Assembly: GCF_001758345.1 (NCBI RefSeq)
Contig: NZ_MKQS01000019.1
Coordinates: 1-43,267, forward strand
Direction of reading: 5' to 3'
Source of the DNA: Acinetobacter towneri
GTDB lineage: Bacteria > Pseudomonadota > Gammaproteobacteria > Pseudomonadales > Moraxellaceae
Length of the DNA stretch: 43,267 nt
Shown here: in pieces, positions 26,010 through 35,109 of the stretch
Layout of the letters: every line of letters begins with the position of its first letter
Numbering within the stretch: position 1 is the first letter of the stretch
Position numbers and translations under genes: made by a program
Notes under the pieces: generated by a model
Databases searched by the model: none
What the model was told of the DNA's origin: nothing
The model's input: only the letters and a program-made list of their open reading frames with translations

Positions 26010-26891
26010 TTAGAAACGGAATTTAGCGTTTACACCAACAGTTTGAGTGTCACGAGCTACACCAACAGCATTCGCATTTACATAGCTAGCACCTACAGCA
26101 ACTGCAGGAGTGATGAAGTAGTTTACGTTCGCGCCCCAAGCAGAATCGACATCAGTATTAGCACTTGTTTCTGCATAAGAAGCACCCACGCTAAGTGCTG
26201 GTGTTAAGTAAAGATCAGTTTTTAAGTTGTACATAGTATCTTCACCATATACAAGACCTGCTTCAAAACCAACAGCCATATTGGTGCCGTCAATTGCGCC
26301 TACATATTTTGTACGTGCAGTGATTGCGTCTTGGTCTTGATCGATTGTGTCTGACTCAAGCGCTGCTTTAGCAACACCATTAGCAAGGATATTGAAAGCA
26401 TCTAAAGAATATTGATCGGCAACGCTTGTATAACCTACAGCAACCAAGAAGTTAGGCGCTACTACTGCACCAAGTTCTAAAGCATAACGGTCACCTTGGT
26501 CATCAGATTTAAGGTTATTTTTGCTGTCATTAATTGTATGGCTATATGCTGCACTTGCATAAACAGGTACAAGCTTAGTTGGTACATACGCTTCAGCTTT
26601 AGCACCATAAACATGAGATACGAAATCTTCATCTACAGCATCTACATCGTATTCACCATAGTTGTATGCTAAAGAGAAGTTAGAAGCTTGGTTTAAGAAC
26701 GCAGCTTCAGCCAATGGACCTTTAGTCGCATCAACATTTTTGAAGTAGTAAGTACCTTGAACAGCGCCAGTGAAATTCTTATCATTTACTGTATTGTCGA
26801 TGTATTCAGATTGACCTTGAACTTCGAATTGGTACGCTTGAGCACCGGTCATGGCTAATAATAATGCAGTGGCTAAACCGAGTTTTTTCAT
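26010..26891 (-). CDS. Putative outer-membrane porin
   Basis: A 293-aa protein with a clear signal peptide (MKKLGLATALLLAMTGAQA, cleaved before YQF). The mature part consists of alternating amphipathic strands, for example FSLAYNYGEYDVDAV, VYASAAYSHTI and LSVGASYAETS, and ends in phenylalanine (AKFRF), the usual recognition signal for the BAM machinery. This is a beta-barrel of about 12-14 strands. The acidic composition (many D, N, T) resembles the putative general porins common in Acinetobacter. The substrate is unknown. The start is ATG 26891 rather than an upstream frame extension to 26927. A strong promoter is visible just upstream, which suits an abundant protein. Confidence 0.82.
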   Translation of the reverse strand: MKKLGLATALLLAMTGAQAYQFEVQGQSEYIDNTVNDKNFTGAVQGTYYFKNVDATKGPLAEAAFLNQASNFSLAYNYGEYDVDAVDEDFVSHVYGAKAEAYVPTKLVPVYASAAYSHTINDSKNNLKSDDQGDRYALELGAVVAPNFLVAVGYTSVADQYSLDAFNILANGVAKAALESDTIDQDQDAITARTKYVGAIDGTNMAVGFEAGLVYGEDTMYNLKTDLYLTPALSVGASYAETSANTDVDSAWGANVNYFITPAVAVGASYVNANAVGVARDTQTVGVNAKFRF

Positions 26892-26932
26892 GATAGTTAC
26901 CAGTTTTGTTAAAAATGGATGAAACATTGATC

Positions 26933-26960
26933 ATTTTAGTGTAACAAATTATTAAGTCAA
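26933..26960 (-). promoter_or_regulatory. Sigma-70 promoter of the porin gene
   Basis: On the minus strand TTGACT (26955-26960), a 16-bp spacer and TAAAAT (26933-26938), about 40 bp before the porin ATG. Confidence 0.65.
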
Positions 26961-27454
26961 TGAACTAAAAGGACTTTATTTAAGAATTAAGTCCAATTGA
27001 CTTTGTTGTTTAAAAAATATTCAAATAAAATTTTTGCTGTCAACCTAAAAACTGTATGGTTAACAAGTCGATATGTTCGTTTTTGCAACAAAAGTAGAAA
27101 TAATAAGCAAAGCATTAATTGGATTAATCGATCAGTTTTATTGAAATTATCTTTAATAATAATTCTTGGAATGTGAAGAATAACGGAAAAATTCACCTGT
27201 TTTAGGGTGAAATCATGATATTTGGGTAAAAAACAAGCAATAAAGAAGGCTTGTTTAGACTGAATTTGAGTGGAATATTTGAATTAATGTGAGTTTAGTC
27301 ACATTAAATTTTAATATTTGTATAAAAATAAATCAGACTAGTTAGCTAAGCTTTACAATAACTGTGATTTATTTCATAATTGCAGCTTGAAGACCTACTA
27401 CTCAAGTCAGGTTTGAAAATTATGTAACTTATCTCGTAATTTATCTTTCAAATC

Positions 27455-27482
27455 TTGAGCTTGCTTGATCTCGTAGTATGAT
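27455..27482 (+). promoter_or_regulatory. Sigma-70-like promoter of a candidate small RNA
   Basis: TTGAGC (27455-27460), a 16-bp spacer and TATGAT (27477-27482), followed about 30 bp later by a strong terminator with no coding frame between. Confidence 0.4.
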
Positions 27483-27489
27483 CTAATTC

Positions 27490-27543
27490 TCCATAAATGT
27501 TTCGTTTTATCTGCCCAACTTTCCCCAAGGTTGGGTTTTTTTT
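27490..27543 (+). ncRNA. Candidate short intergenic RNA
   Basis: Predicted start near 27490 from the promoter above; end at the T-run after CCCAAC...GTTGGG (27514-27535, eight T). The product would be about 55 nt with a single-stranded 5' part CATAAATGTTTCG and the terminator hairpin, the minimal layout of an Hfq-type small RNA. A longer form starting upstream of 27420 is possible. No homology claimed. Confidence 0.3.
27514..27543 (+). terminator. Stand-alone rho-independent terminator
   Basis: CCCAAC and GTTGGG pair around a 10-nt loop, followed by eight T. No gene ends within 600 bp upstream on this strand. Confidence 0.8.
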
Positions 27544-27621
27544 GCAACTAAAAAAGCAGTGTCATTTTATTACCGCACCAATACAGTGCAATATATCTGT
27601 GTAAAAAATTAAACCCCATAA

Positions 27622-27656
27622 AAAAATCCCAGTTTTCTTTCAAAAACTGGGATTTT
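27622..27656. terminator. Terminator-like hairpin, best on the minus strand
   Basis: AAATCCCAGTTTT pairs with AAAACTGGGATTT around a short loop. The minus strand continues with seven T, the plus strand with only four. No minus-strand gene is visible upstream of it, so the transcript it would end is unknown. Confidence 0.6.
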
Positions 27657-28029
27657 GCGCCAAATATGCGGGTAAATTTAGTTTTCTGCTGAGTAAAAAC
27701 TAAATTCGCCCTAATGAGGTGCATTATGCACCTAAATGTTGCATCTGTAAAATATTTTTTGCATGTTGAACCATTATTTTGTATTTGTCGTTTTAAGCAA
27801 ATGGCTCATGGGTATGCGCTTGGAAGTTTTCTTGAGTGAGCTGATCGAGTCAGACAGGTCTGAAATATTAGCCCAATTTAGCTGCCATATTTGCCGTTTA
27901 AACTAAAATCTAACTGAATTAATTATCTTTTTGGTAAGTATTTTAAGGGGTATTCATGTAATATAGGCGCCGATTTGGTGATCAAGTTCACGATTTTGCA
28001 CAGTAATAATGACGTAGGTGAAACTTAGC

Positions 28030-29733
28030 ATGATGATGAAGTTGCGCTCAGAACATATCAGTCAGCGATTGTGCATTTCGATGATCATTATTATCGTGTC
28101 ATTACTTTTTATTTCTGTTCCTTCAATTGTGAATAGTTATCAAAGTTATAAAAGAGCTGAGCGAGCTTTAATCGAAGTTTCTGTTTTGCGTAATGTAGCT
28201 GAGCTGACCAATAATATTTCACGTGAGCGTGCGCCAGCCAATCAAGTCATGTCGAGTACGCCCGAGAAAAGAGCAGAATATATTGAAGAATTAAAACGCT
28301 ATCGGGCTAATGTTGATCAGCAAATCGAAGAAACTACTCAACTACTCAAAAGCAAGGGTTTTATTCCGCATGCGCAGCATTTGTCACTTCAATTAAAATC
28401 TTCGTTAAAAGAGGGACGTGATGCGGTAGATGCTTATGCTGCAACTCCTCAGTCTTCTCGCAGTTCAGCTCAATTGGATCATGCGATTCAGAAAATGTTT
28501 GCTGCTTGGGATAGTTCTCAGTATGTATTGAAGCATGTGATGCTAGATTCTGTGGGCAAAGATTCGCGTGCATCAACTTATTATAGTGTGATTTTTATTT
28601 TATCGGAATTGCGTGATCAAGCTGGGCGAGTCGCATCGAATATTATGGCTGCCATCACTTTTGGTGAAAAAATTCCCGCGGAAAACTTAGCTAACTCCTT
28701 ACAAAACCAGCGTCAAGCTTATCATTTATGGGACTTGGTGCATACGATTTTGCCTGAAGCACATAAAGTGCCTGAATATACAGCTTTACATCATCGCTTA
28801 AAGACTGAGTTTTTAGATCAAGGGATTCCAATCGTAAAGCAGCTGATGGAGCAGAGCTTACAGGATGAAGCTTATTCTTTGACAGGCACACAATTGACCG
28901 AAGTTATGGTGAATAAATTTAGCACCGTGGTCGACTTACAAAATTACTTGTTAGATTATAGTTTGAACTTAGCTAAAAAAGATTATATCAAAGCGCAGCA
29001 AAAACTTGTTTTAACTTTGGTGGTCGCATTAATTTCTTTGATGGCTGCTATTTTTACCATGGTCTATGCGCGTTCGAAGGTATTTATTCCTTTAATTCAG
29101 GCACGCAACCAAATTTTGCGCTTGGCAGCTTATGATCATGAAGCTCATGGTACGCAAAATCCAGACAAAGTAACACTTTTGGAGGCCATTCAAAAACTAA
29201 AACAACGCCTAGAGCAACGTGATATTTTAGAATTTCAGCTGCGTAATATTGCCAATACCGATGTTTTAACGGGTGTTTCCAACCGTTTGGCACTTGAAGA
29301 ATACATCAAATATTTGGAACATCGACCTGAAAAATTGACCAAAACTGGTCTGATTATTTTGGATGTGGATAAATTCAAGCATATTAACGATACCTACGGG
29401 CATGTGGTGGGTGACCAAGCTATAAAATGTATTGCCGATACGCTCAAGGCGCATGTCCGTGCTTCAGACTTGGTGGTGCGTTATGGTGGCGATGAGTTTT
29501 TGGTTTTGATTGAGCAAATAGAATTCACTGAGGCGCTACATTTGGCAGATAAATTGCGCTGTCATATTGTGAATCAGGAATTTTTTATTCCAGAACTAAA
29601 TGATTATATTCAAATATCAGTCAGTGCGGGCGTGGCGGTGGGTGCTGTATCATGGAGTAGCTTGTTCAAAAAGGCCGATAAACATTTATTTAGAGCCAAA
29701 GCACTTGGGCGCAATGCTGTTGCTGGTGACTAA
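28030..29733 (+). CDS. Membrane-anchored diguanylate cyclase with large extracytoplasmic sensor
   Basis: A 567-aa protein. One transmembrane helix near residues 16-36 and another at about 322-344 enclose a mostly helical periplasmic domain of about 285 residues (NISRERAPANQVM, long heptad-like helices), a layout typical of four-helix-bundle or nitrate-sensor-like ligand domains. A short HAMP-like linker and coiled coil (about 360-395) leads to a GGDEF domain with GGDEF at 486-490 preceded by the I-site RASD. It should make cyclic-di-GMP in response to an unknown periplasmic signal. ATG 28030 is chosen for the AGGTG 9 bp upstream; a GTG at 28018 is in frame. Confidence 0.85.
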   Translation: MMMKLRSEHISQRLCISMIIIIVSLLFISVPSIVNSYQSYKRAERALIEVSVLRNVAELTNNISRERAPANQVMSSTPEKRAEYIEELKRYRANVDQQIEETTQLLKSKGFIPHAQHLSLQLKSSLKEGRDAVDAYAATPQSSRSSAQLDHAIQKMFAAWDSSQYVLKHVMLDSVGKDSRASTYYSVIFILSELRDQAGRVASNIMAAITFGEKIPAENLANSLQNQRQAYHLWDLVHTILPEAHKVPEYTALHHRLKTEFLDQGIPIVKQLMEQSLQDEAYSLTGTQLTEVMVNKFSTVVDLQNYLLDYSLNLAKKDYIKAQQKLVLTLVVALISLMAAIFTMVYARSKVFIPLIQARNQILRLAAYDHEAHGTQNPDKVTLLEAIQKLKQRLEQRDILEFQLRNIANTDVLTGVSNRLALEEYIKYLEHRPEKLTKTGLIILDVDKFKHINDTYGHVVGDQAIKCIADTLKAHVRASDLVVRYGGDEFLVLIEQIEFTEALHLADKLRCHIVNQEFFIPELNDYIQISVSAGVAVGAVSWSSLFKKADKHLFRAKALGRNAVAGD

Positions 29734-29770
29734 GTCACAATCACAGGCTTTCTGGTATTTCCGAAATGAA

Positions 29771-29849
29771 AAAAGCCTCGCTTGAAAGATTCAGCGCAAC
29801 CTTACGCTGAATATGGGTTCAAATTTGAATGAGCCAAAAACTGCAATCA
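29771..29849 (-). terminator. Complex hairpin downstream of uvrA
   Basis: ATTCAGCG pairs with CGCTGAAT (about 29789-29813) inside a longer imperfect stem whose outer part ends, on the minus strand, in GCGAGGCTTTTTTC. It lies between convergent genes and probably ends uvrA transcripts. Confidence 0.5.
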
Positions 29850-29855
29850 TCTATT

Positions 29856-32690
29856 TTAGCCTTTCAGCATTGGTTTTAAGAATTTTGCCGTGTGCGAAAC
29901 TTTAGATTTTGCGACAGTTTCAGGTGTGCCTTCGGCAATGATTTGTCCACCGCCTGCACCGCCTTCAGGACCTAAATCGACAATCCAGTCTGCAGTTTTA
30001 ATCACATCTAGATTGTGTTCAATCACCACAATGGTATTACCCTTATTGCGTAGCTCATGCAAGATATCGAGCAATTTGGCAATGTCATGGAAATGCAAAC
30101 CAGTGGTCGGCTCATCCAGTACATACAAGGTTTTGCCTGTATCTCGCTTGGCCAGTTCACGCGCAAGTTTCACGCGCTGTGCTTCTCCACCAGATAACGT
30201 CGTGGCAGATTGTCCAAGGCGAATATAACCCAAGCCCACCTGATTTAAGGTTTCCAAACGACGATGAATCACAGGAATGGCATCAAAAAAATGCATGGCA
30301 TCTTCAACGGTCATTTCCAACACATCAGAAATATTGCGACCTTTATAACTGACTTCCAAAGTTTCACGGTTATAGCGTTTACCATGACAGGCATCGCAAG
30401 GCACATACATATCTGGCAAGAAGTGCATGGCAACTTTAATCATACCATCGCCCTCACACGCCTCGCAGCGTCCCCCTTTGACGTTAAAGGAGAAGCGACC
30501 TGCTGCATACCCACGTGCTTTGGCTTCAGGGGTTTGCGCAAACAGTTCACGAATTGGAGTGAACAAGCCTGTATAGGTCGCAGGGTTCGAGCGTGGCGTT
30601 CGCCCAATTGGGCTTTGGTCAATATCCACAACTTTATCTAAATATTGTAGACCATCAATCGAGTCGAATTTTTCTGCGTTTAAGGTGGTGGCACCATTTA
30701 ATTGAGTTGCAGCCAAAGGCAATAAAGTGCGGTTAATTAAGGTGGATTTTCCTGAACCCGACACGCCTGTGACACAAGTCATTACCCCTAAAGGCAAAGT
30801 GAGATCCACTTTTTTCAGGTTATGTCCTGCTGCGCCCATTAGCTTAATTTGTTGTTCGGGATATGGCGGTTGGGTGCGCGTTTTCGGCACTTCAATTTTT
30901 AATTTGCCCGATAGATATTGCCCTGTTAGGGAGTCTGCATGTTCGGCCAGTTCTGCATAGGTGCCTTCGGCAATAATATGTCCACCATGCACACCTGCAC
31001 CTGGGCCAATATCAATAATATGGTCGGCAGCGCGAATCGCATCTTCATCGTGTTCTACCACTAACACCGTGTTACCCAAGTCACGTAAACGAATCAGGGT
31101 TTCCAACAGGCGATCATTGTCACGCTGGTGCAAGCCAATTGAAGGTTCATCTAGCACATACATCACGCCCATAAGCCCCGCACCAATTTGAGATGCCAAG
31201 CGGATACGTTGTGCTTCACCGCCTGAAAGAGTTTCGGCGGAGCGTGACAGACTTAAATAATTCAAACCCACCGACACTAAAAAGTGCAGACGTTCACGAA
31301 TTTCTTTAAAGATTTTATCTGCGACTTCACCTTTGGCCCCTTCAAGATTTAAGCCTTGATAGTAGTCTTCGGCATCGCCAATCGACATTTGGGTAATTTG
31401 AGCAATGGTTTTGTCTTTCACGCGGACATTACGAGAGATTTCATTTAAACGTGAACCACCGCAGGCATCACAGGCAGCATTAGATAAATACTGCGCCAAA
31501 TCATCACGTACATAATTACTTTCGGTTTCACGGTAACGACGTTCTAAATGCGGTAACACGCCTTCAAACGCAATCACACGTTTATGGTGGCGTCCACGTT
31601 CATCAGTATAGCTCAGGTCAATTTTGTCTTTACCTGTGCCATACAGGAATTTCTTTTGTGTCACGCTGTCCAGCTGATTCCATGCCGTATCGAGTGAGAG
31701 TTCATAATGTGCCGCGACTTTTTCCAGCATGCTGTAATAATACGGACGCTGTCTGTCCCAGCCGCGAATTGCGCCCTGACTAATCGACAGTTCAGGGTTT
31801 GGAATCAATTTTTCCGCACTGAAATGGCTACGTGTCCCCAAACCATCACAAGTTGGACAAGCGCCAAAAGGGTTGTTAAATGAGAACAGGCGCGGTTCAA
31901 GTTCTGCCACGGCACGGTCACATTGCGGGCAAGAGTGCTTGGCCGAAAAAATACGATCAGGTTGTTCCGCATTCATCCACGATAAAATGGCTAAATCGCC
32001 ACCTAAACGCAGTGCAGTTTCAAAGCTTTCGGCAATACGGTTGCCCAAATCATCTCGGACTTTAAAACGGTCTACCACCACTTCAATGGTATGTTTTTTC
32101 TTTTTATCGAGTTCTGGTGGTGGGTCAATGTCCATGACTTCGCCATCCACTCGGGCGCGTACAAAACCCTGACTTTGTAGTTGCTCAAACAGATGCACAT
32201 ATTCGCCTTTACGCTCACGAATTACTGGCGCGAGGAGCATTAAGGCAGTGCCTTCTTCTAGTGCTTTTACAGCATCGACCATTTCTGAAACGGTTTGCGC
32301 GACCATCGGTAAATCATGTTCAGGGCAGTACGGTGTACCAACACGTGCATACAGTAAACGCAAATAGTCGTAAATTTCGGTAATGGTCCCCACGGTTGAA
32401 CGCGGGTTATGACTGGTCGACTTTTGTTCAATAGCAATTGCAGGGCTTAGACCTTCAATTGAATCGACTTCGGGTTTTTCCATTTGCGATAAAAACTGGC
32501 GTGCGTAGGCAGAAAGAGATTCGACATAACGACGTTGCCCTTCGGCATAGAGGGTATCAAATGCCAGTGAAGATTTTCCTGAACCAGATAAACCCGTAAT
32601 TACCACAAATTTATCGCGTGGAATATCAAGGTTCACGTTTTTTAGGTTATGGGTACGTGCACCTCGAATACGGATATGACTTTGGCTCAT
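29856..32690 (-). CDS. uvrA: Excinuclease ABC subunit A (UvrA)
   Basis: A 944-aa damage-recognition ATPase of nucleotide excision repair that loads UvrB onto lesions. The first Walker A is GLSGSGKSS at 33-41, and ABC signatures occur as [14 protein letters not shown] and [14 protein letters not shown]. Zinc-binding cysteines are visible in [18 protein letters not shown]...[15 protein letters not shown] and CEACEGDG...CDACHGKRY. The second Walker A is [10 protein letters not shown]. Length matches E. coli UvrA (940). The frame extends to 32753, but ATG 32690 ([14 protein letters not shown]) has GAGAAG upstream and begins the conserved protein. In pseudomonads uvrA is divergent from an MFS gene and ssb, an arrangement partly kept here. 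Confidence 0.97.
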   Translation of the reverse strand: MSQSHIRIRGARTHNLKNVNLDIPRDKFVVITGLSGSGKSSLAFDTLYAEGQRRYVESLSAYARQFLSQMEKPEVDSIEGLSPAIAIEQKSTSHNPRSTVGTITEIYDYLRLLYARVGTPYCPEHDLPMVAQTVSEMVDAVKALEEGTALMLLAPVIRERKGEYVHLFEQLQSQGFVRARVDGEVMDIDPPPELDKKKKHTIEVVVDRFKVRDDLGNRIAESFETALRLGGDLAILSWMNAEQPDRIFSAKHSCPQCDRAVAELEPRLFSFNNPFGACPTCDGLGTRSHFSAEKLIPNPELSISQGAIRGWDRQRPYYYSMLEKVAAHYELSLDTAWNQLDSVTQKKFLYGTGKDKIDLSYTDERGRHHKRVIAFEGVLPHLERRYRETESNYVRDDLAQYLSNAACDACGGSRLNEISRNVRVKDKTIAQITQMSIGDAEDYYQGLNLEGAKGEVADKIFKEIRERLHFLVSVGLNYLSLSRSAETLSGGEAQRIRLASQIGAGLMGVMYVLDEPSIGLHQRDNDRLLETLIRLRDLGNTVLVVEHDEDAIRAADHIIDIGPGAGVHGGHIIAEGTYAELAEHADSLTGQYLSGKLKIEVPKTRTQPPYPEQQIKLMGAAGHNLKKVDLTLPLGVMTCVTGVSGSGKSTLINRTLLPLAATQLNGATTLNAEKFDSIDGLQYLDKVVDIDQSPIGRTPRSNPATYTGLFTPIRELFAQTPEAKARGYAAGRFSFNVKGGRCEACEGDGMIKVAMHFLPDMYVPCDACHGKRYNRETLEVSYKGRNISDVLEMTVEDAMHFFDAIPVIHRRLETLNQVGLGYIRLGQSATTLSGGEAQRVKLARELAKRDTGKTLYVLDEPTTGLHFHDIAKLLDILHELRNKGNTIVVIEHNLDVIKTADWIVDLGPEGGAGGGQIIAEGTPETVAKSKVSHTAKFLKPMLKG

Positions 32691-32723
32691 AAAAACTTCT
32701 CGATATTTTGCAAATGAAAAACC

Positions 32724-32753
32724 TATATATGATAGCGCATGAAAAGTGTTCAA
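32724..32753 (-). promoter_or_regulatory. Probable uvrA promoter
   Basis: On the minus strand TTGAAC (32748-32753), an 18-bp spacer and TATATA (32724-32729), 34 bp before the uvrA start. No LexA-type CTG-N10-CAG operator is evident, as expected for Acinetobacter. Confidence 0.45.
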
Positions 32754-32832
32754 GTGTTATTTTTCATGCTTTATCGGTTATGGCTTGTCGCAGTGTATGG
32801 GGTGATCGCCATACAGTGTGTGAGGGCGGCAG

Positions 32833-33507
32833 TTAAGCTTGATCTAAACCTGGCCACTGACGTTGATGGTAGGCACTGTCCCAAAATAACCATTCCAGTT
32901 CTGCGGCTTTGGTGTAAGCGTGGTGCATTTTTTCAAGGGTGTCGGCATCACAGCGCGCAGCAACACGGTCAATGGTTTGAATCACATTATTGACTGCAGT
33001 GTGGAACTCCTCGCCTGAATAGGTATCGACCCATGCCTGATACGGATTATTCGGTGCAGAATTATTGACGATATCTTTACCAACTTCGGCATAAATCCAG
33101 AAACATGGCAGTAGTGATGCCAATACCACAGGATAGCTTTCTGACCATGCGGTTGCGACTAAATAAGAGGTGTAATGATGGCAGGCAAGAGTCAGCGGAG
33201 TGTTTTCAAATTCCTGTTTGGAAATATCAAACTCCTGCATAAAGCTGTCATGTAAGGTACGTTCCACCACAATTGCAATTTTGGCTGCATCTGCGAACTG
33301 AATAATATCATCTGTATCAAAAGCTTTGGCTGCACAGACGGCCAGCGCGCGCCCGTAGGCAATTAAGTAATGTGAATCTTGAATCACATAATGCGCAAAG
33401 GCAGCTTTACTCAAGGTGCCTTGAGCCAATTCCTGATTAAACGGTAACGCGAGCGTCTTGTGATAAAGGGCAAGGTTACGTTGCCAAGCATCTTGAGAAA
33501 AGCGCAT
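32833..33507 (-). CDS. tenA: TenA family aminopyrimidine aminohydrolase (thiaminase II)
   Basis: A 224-aa all-helical enzyme that salvages thiamin by hydrolysing aminopyrimidine breakdown products. Every residue of the Bacillus subtilis TenA active site has a counterpart at the same number: D44 (QDSHY), Y47, Y112 (HHYTSY), catalytic C135 (LLPCFWIYAE), Y163 (YSGEEF) and E205 (ELEWLFWD). This is therefore the cysteine-containing TenA_C class and likely active. An AGGAATTTAGG ribosome binding site precedes ATG 33507. No other thiamin gene and no clear TPP riboswitch is adjacent. It lies between uvrA and the divergent DUF475 gene. Confidence 0.92.
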   Translation of the reverse strand: MRFSQDAWQRNLALYHKTLALPFNQELAQGTLSKAAFAHYVIQDSHYLIAYGRALAVCAAKAFDTDDIIQFADAAKIAIVVERTLHDSFMQEFDISKQEFENTPLTLACHHYTSYLVATAWSESYPVVLASLLPCFWIYAEVGKDIVNNSAPNNPYQAWVDTYSGEEFHTAVNNVIQTIDRVAARCDADTLEKMHHAYTKAAELEWLFWDSAYHQRQWPGLDQA

Positions 33508-33809
33508 CCTAAATTCCTATATGTCGTTGCATTTCACTATAGCAGTTTGGGAACGGAAAGTACGGTTGTCGCTGTATCTGATCGGGAAACCAAAAATCAT
33601 ACGAAGAATTTTGCCGAAGTTGAGAAAAAAGCGTCATAATTGCAGCATAAAATTTTACATTCTCAGTTTTTGTCCGATTTAAAACTCGGGCAATTCAACT
33701 TTCAGAATTTTTACATCTGTTAAAGCTTAATAAAACTGTACTTTGTGTTGATCGTACAAATTCGGCAGATGAAAAGTTCAGATCAAAATATAGTGATAGG
33801 TCGTTTCTC
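33508..33809. other. Divergent intergenic region between tenA and the DUF475 gene
   Basis: About 300 bp, AT-rich, presumably holding both promoters. I looked for a yybP-ykoY manganese riboswitch, often found before TerC-type genes, and saw none of its conserved stems. Confidence 0.4.
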
Positions 33810-34895
33810 ATGATGAAACATTTTGGTTTCTCAATCGTATTTTCGATTGTGTGTCTTGCGCTATCTGCATACTGGGGCTATACCCATGGCCCAGAAGCAG
33901 GTGTGCAAACCATGCTTACCGCACTAACCATTACCGCAATTTTGGCGATTATGGAAGTGTCGTTGTCGTTTGATAACGCGGTGGTGAATGCGTCAGTGCT
34001 GCGCGGTTGGGATCATTTCTGGAAAATGCTGTTTTTAACCGTGGGGATTATCATTGCAGTTTTTGGTATGCGTTTAATTTTCCCTGTGGTCATTGTGGCG
34101 GTCACTGCCGATATGGGCATGATGGAAGTGGTGCAACTGGCATTGAATGATCCGAAGCAATATTCGGCTAAACTGATGGCACATCACCCTGAAATTGCTG
34201 CTTTTGGTGGCGCATTCTTGTTGATGGTTTTCCTAAACTTTTTCTTGGATGATGAAAAAGACACGCACTGGTTTAGATGGTTTGAGCGTCGTTTGAGCAA
34301 TCTGGCAAGCGTGCCTGCCATGTCGGTATTTTTGGCCTTAGTGACTTTGTTAATCATGGCGGCCAATGTGGTGGAAGATAAGCGCCTTGTGGTGACGATG
34401 GCGGGTATTTGGGGCATCGTGATTTATATTGGCGTACAAGTGCTGAGTCACATGCTGGGCGGTGAACCAGAGGTCGATGAACAGGGCAATGCTGTGCGTC
34501 ATGACGAAAATGGCGTACCGACAGGCGTGGTGAAAGCAGGTATTGGCGGCTTTTTATATCTAGAAGTGCTAGATGCCTCGTTCAGTTTTGATGGTGTCAT
34601 TGGTGCATTTGCAATCACCTCTGACGTGGTGATCATCATGTTAGGCTTGGCGATTGGTGCAATTTTCGTGCGTTCGATGACGATTTATTTGGTCGATAAA
34701 GGCACCTTGGATGCCTATATTTACCTTGAACACGGTGCGCACTACGCGATTGGTGCTTTAGCCTTTATTATGATTGCCAGCGGTACAGGCTTGCATGTGC
34801 CAGAAGTGGTGACAGGTTTAATTGGTGTAGCCTTTATTGTTTGGGCGGTGATTGCATCTATTCAATTTAAAAAGCGTCAGGCAAAAGCGGGTTAA
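33810..34895 (+). CDS. DUF475/TerC-superfamily integral membrane protein
   Basis: A 361-aa protein with about eight transmembrane helices. Two inverted-repeat-like motifs carry buried acidic residues: MEVSLSFDNAVVNASVL (E49, D55) and LEVLDASFSFDGVIGAFAI (E252, D256, D261). These paired E/D-N motifs define the TerC/DUF475 superfamily, in which several members export manganese or protect exoenzymes by metalation and others are linked to tellurium resistance. A metal-transport role is inferred only. The cytoplasmic loop at 215-240 is acidic (GGEPEVDEQGNAVRHDENG). A short leader precedes ATG 33810. It sits between uvrA/tenA and the MFS-ssb pair and is probably monocistronic. Confidence 0.85.
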   Translation: MMKHFGFSIVFSIVCLALSAYWGYTHGPEAGVQTMLTALTITAILAIMEVSLSFDNAVVNASVLRGWDHFWKMLFLTVGIIIAVFGMRLIFPVVIVAVTADMGMMEVVQLALNDPKQYSAKLMAHHPEIAAFGGAFLLMVFLNFFLDDEKDTHWFRWFERRLSNLASVPAMSVFLALVTLLIMAANVVEDKRLVVTMAGIWGIVIYIGVQVLSHMLGGEPEVDEQGNAVRHDENGVPTGVVKAGIGGFLYLEVLDASFSFDGVIGAFAITSDVVIIMLGLAIGAIFVRSMTIYLVDKGTLDAYIYLEHGAHYAIGALAFIMIASGTGLHVPEVVTGLIGVAFIVWAVIASIQFKKRQAKAG

Positions 34896-35109
34896 GTCTA
34901 TGCTGATGTCCGTTACTATATTGTTGCGAAATCATAGAGTAATACAGTGACGAAGACTGTATAAAATATAAATTTGGGTGCACAGCGTTGCGCCCTTTTT
35001 TATTGAAATCGAAAGCTTGTTGAATAAACATCTGGAAAAATCAGCATCCTTAAGCTGAATGTTGTAGGATATCTGCAAATTCAAAATTATTTAGTTTTAG
35101 TCGATTGAT

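Larger units (their letters stand above)
26961..28029. other. 1.1-kb intergenic region without protein gene
   Basis: Very AT-rich. No frame on either strand has both a plausible start and family-like sequence. It holds a promoter-terminator unit (27455-27543), then three palindromes: AAATCCCAGTTTT/AAAACTGGGATTT (27624-27654), AATTTAGTTTT/AAAACTAAATT (27675-27706) and AGGTGCATTATGCACCT (27719-27735). The remainder up to 28029 shows nothing except the likely promoter of the downstream diguanylate cyclase. Confidence 0.6.

Noticed and set aside
27700-27740. Resemblance of AGGTGCATTATG to the centre of Acinetobacter pdif (XerC/XerD) sites
   Set aside because: Only the central GGTG-ATTATG matches. 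The XerC and XerD arms do not fit at the required spacing, and the bases form a simple palindrome of their own.
33508-33809. yybP-ykoY manganese riboswitch before the TerC/DUF475 gene
   Set aside because: None of the conserved riboswitch stems or loops could be found in the 300-bp leader.
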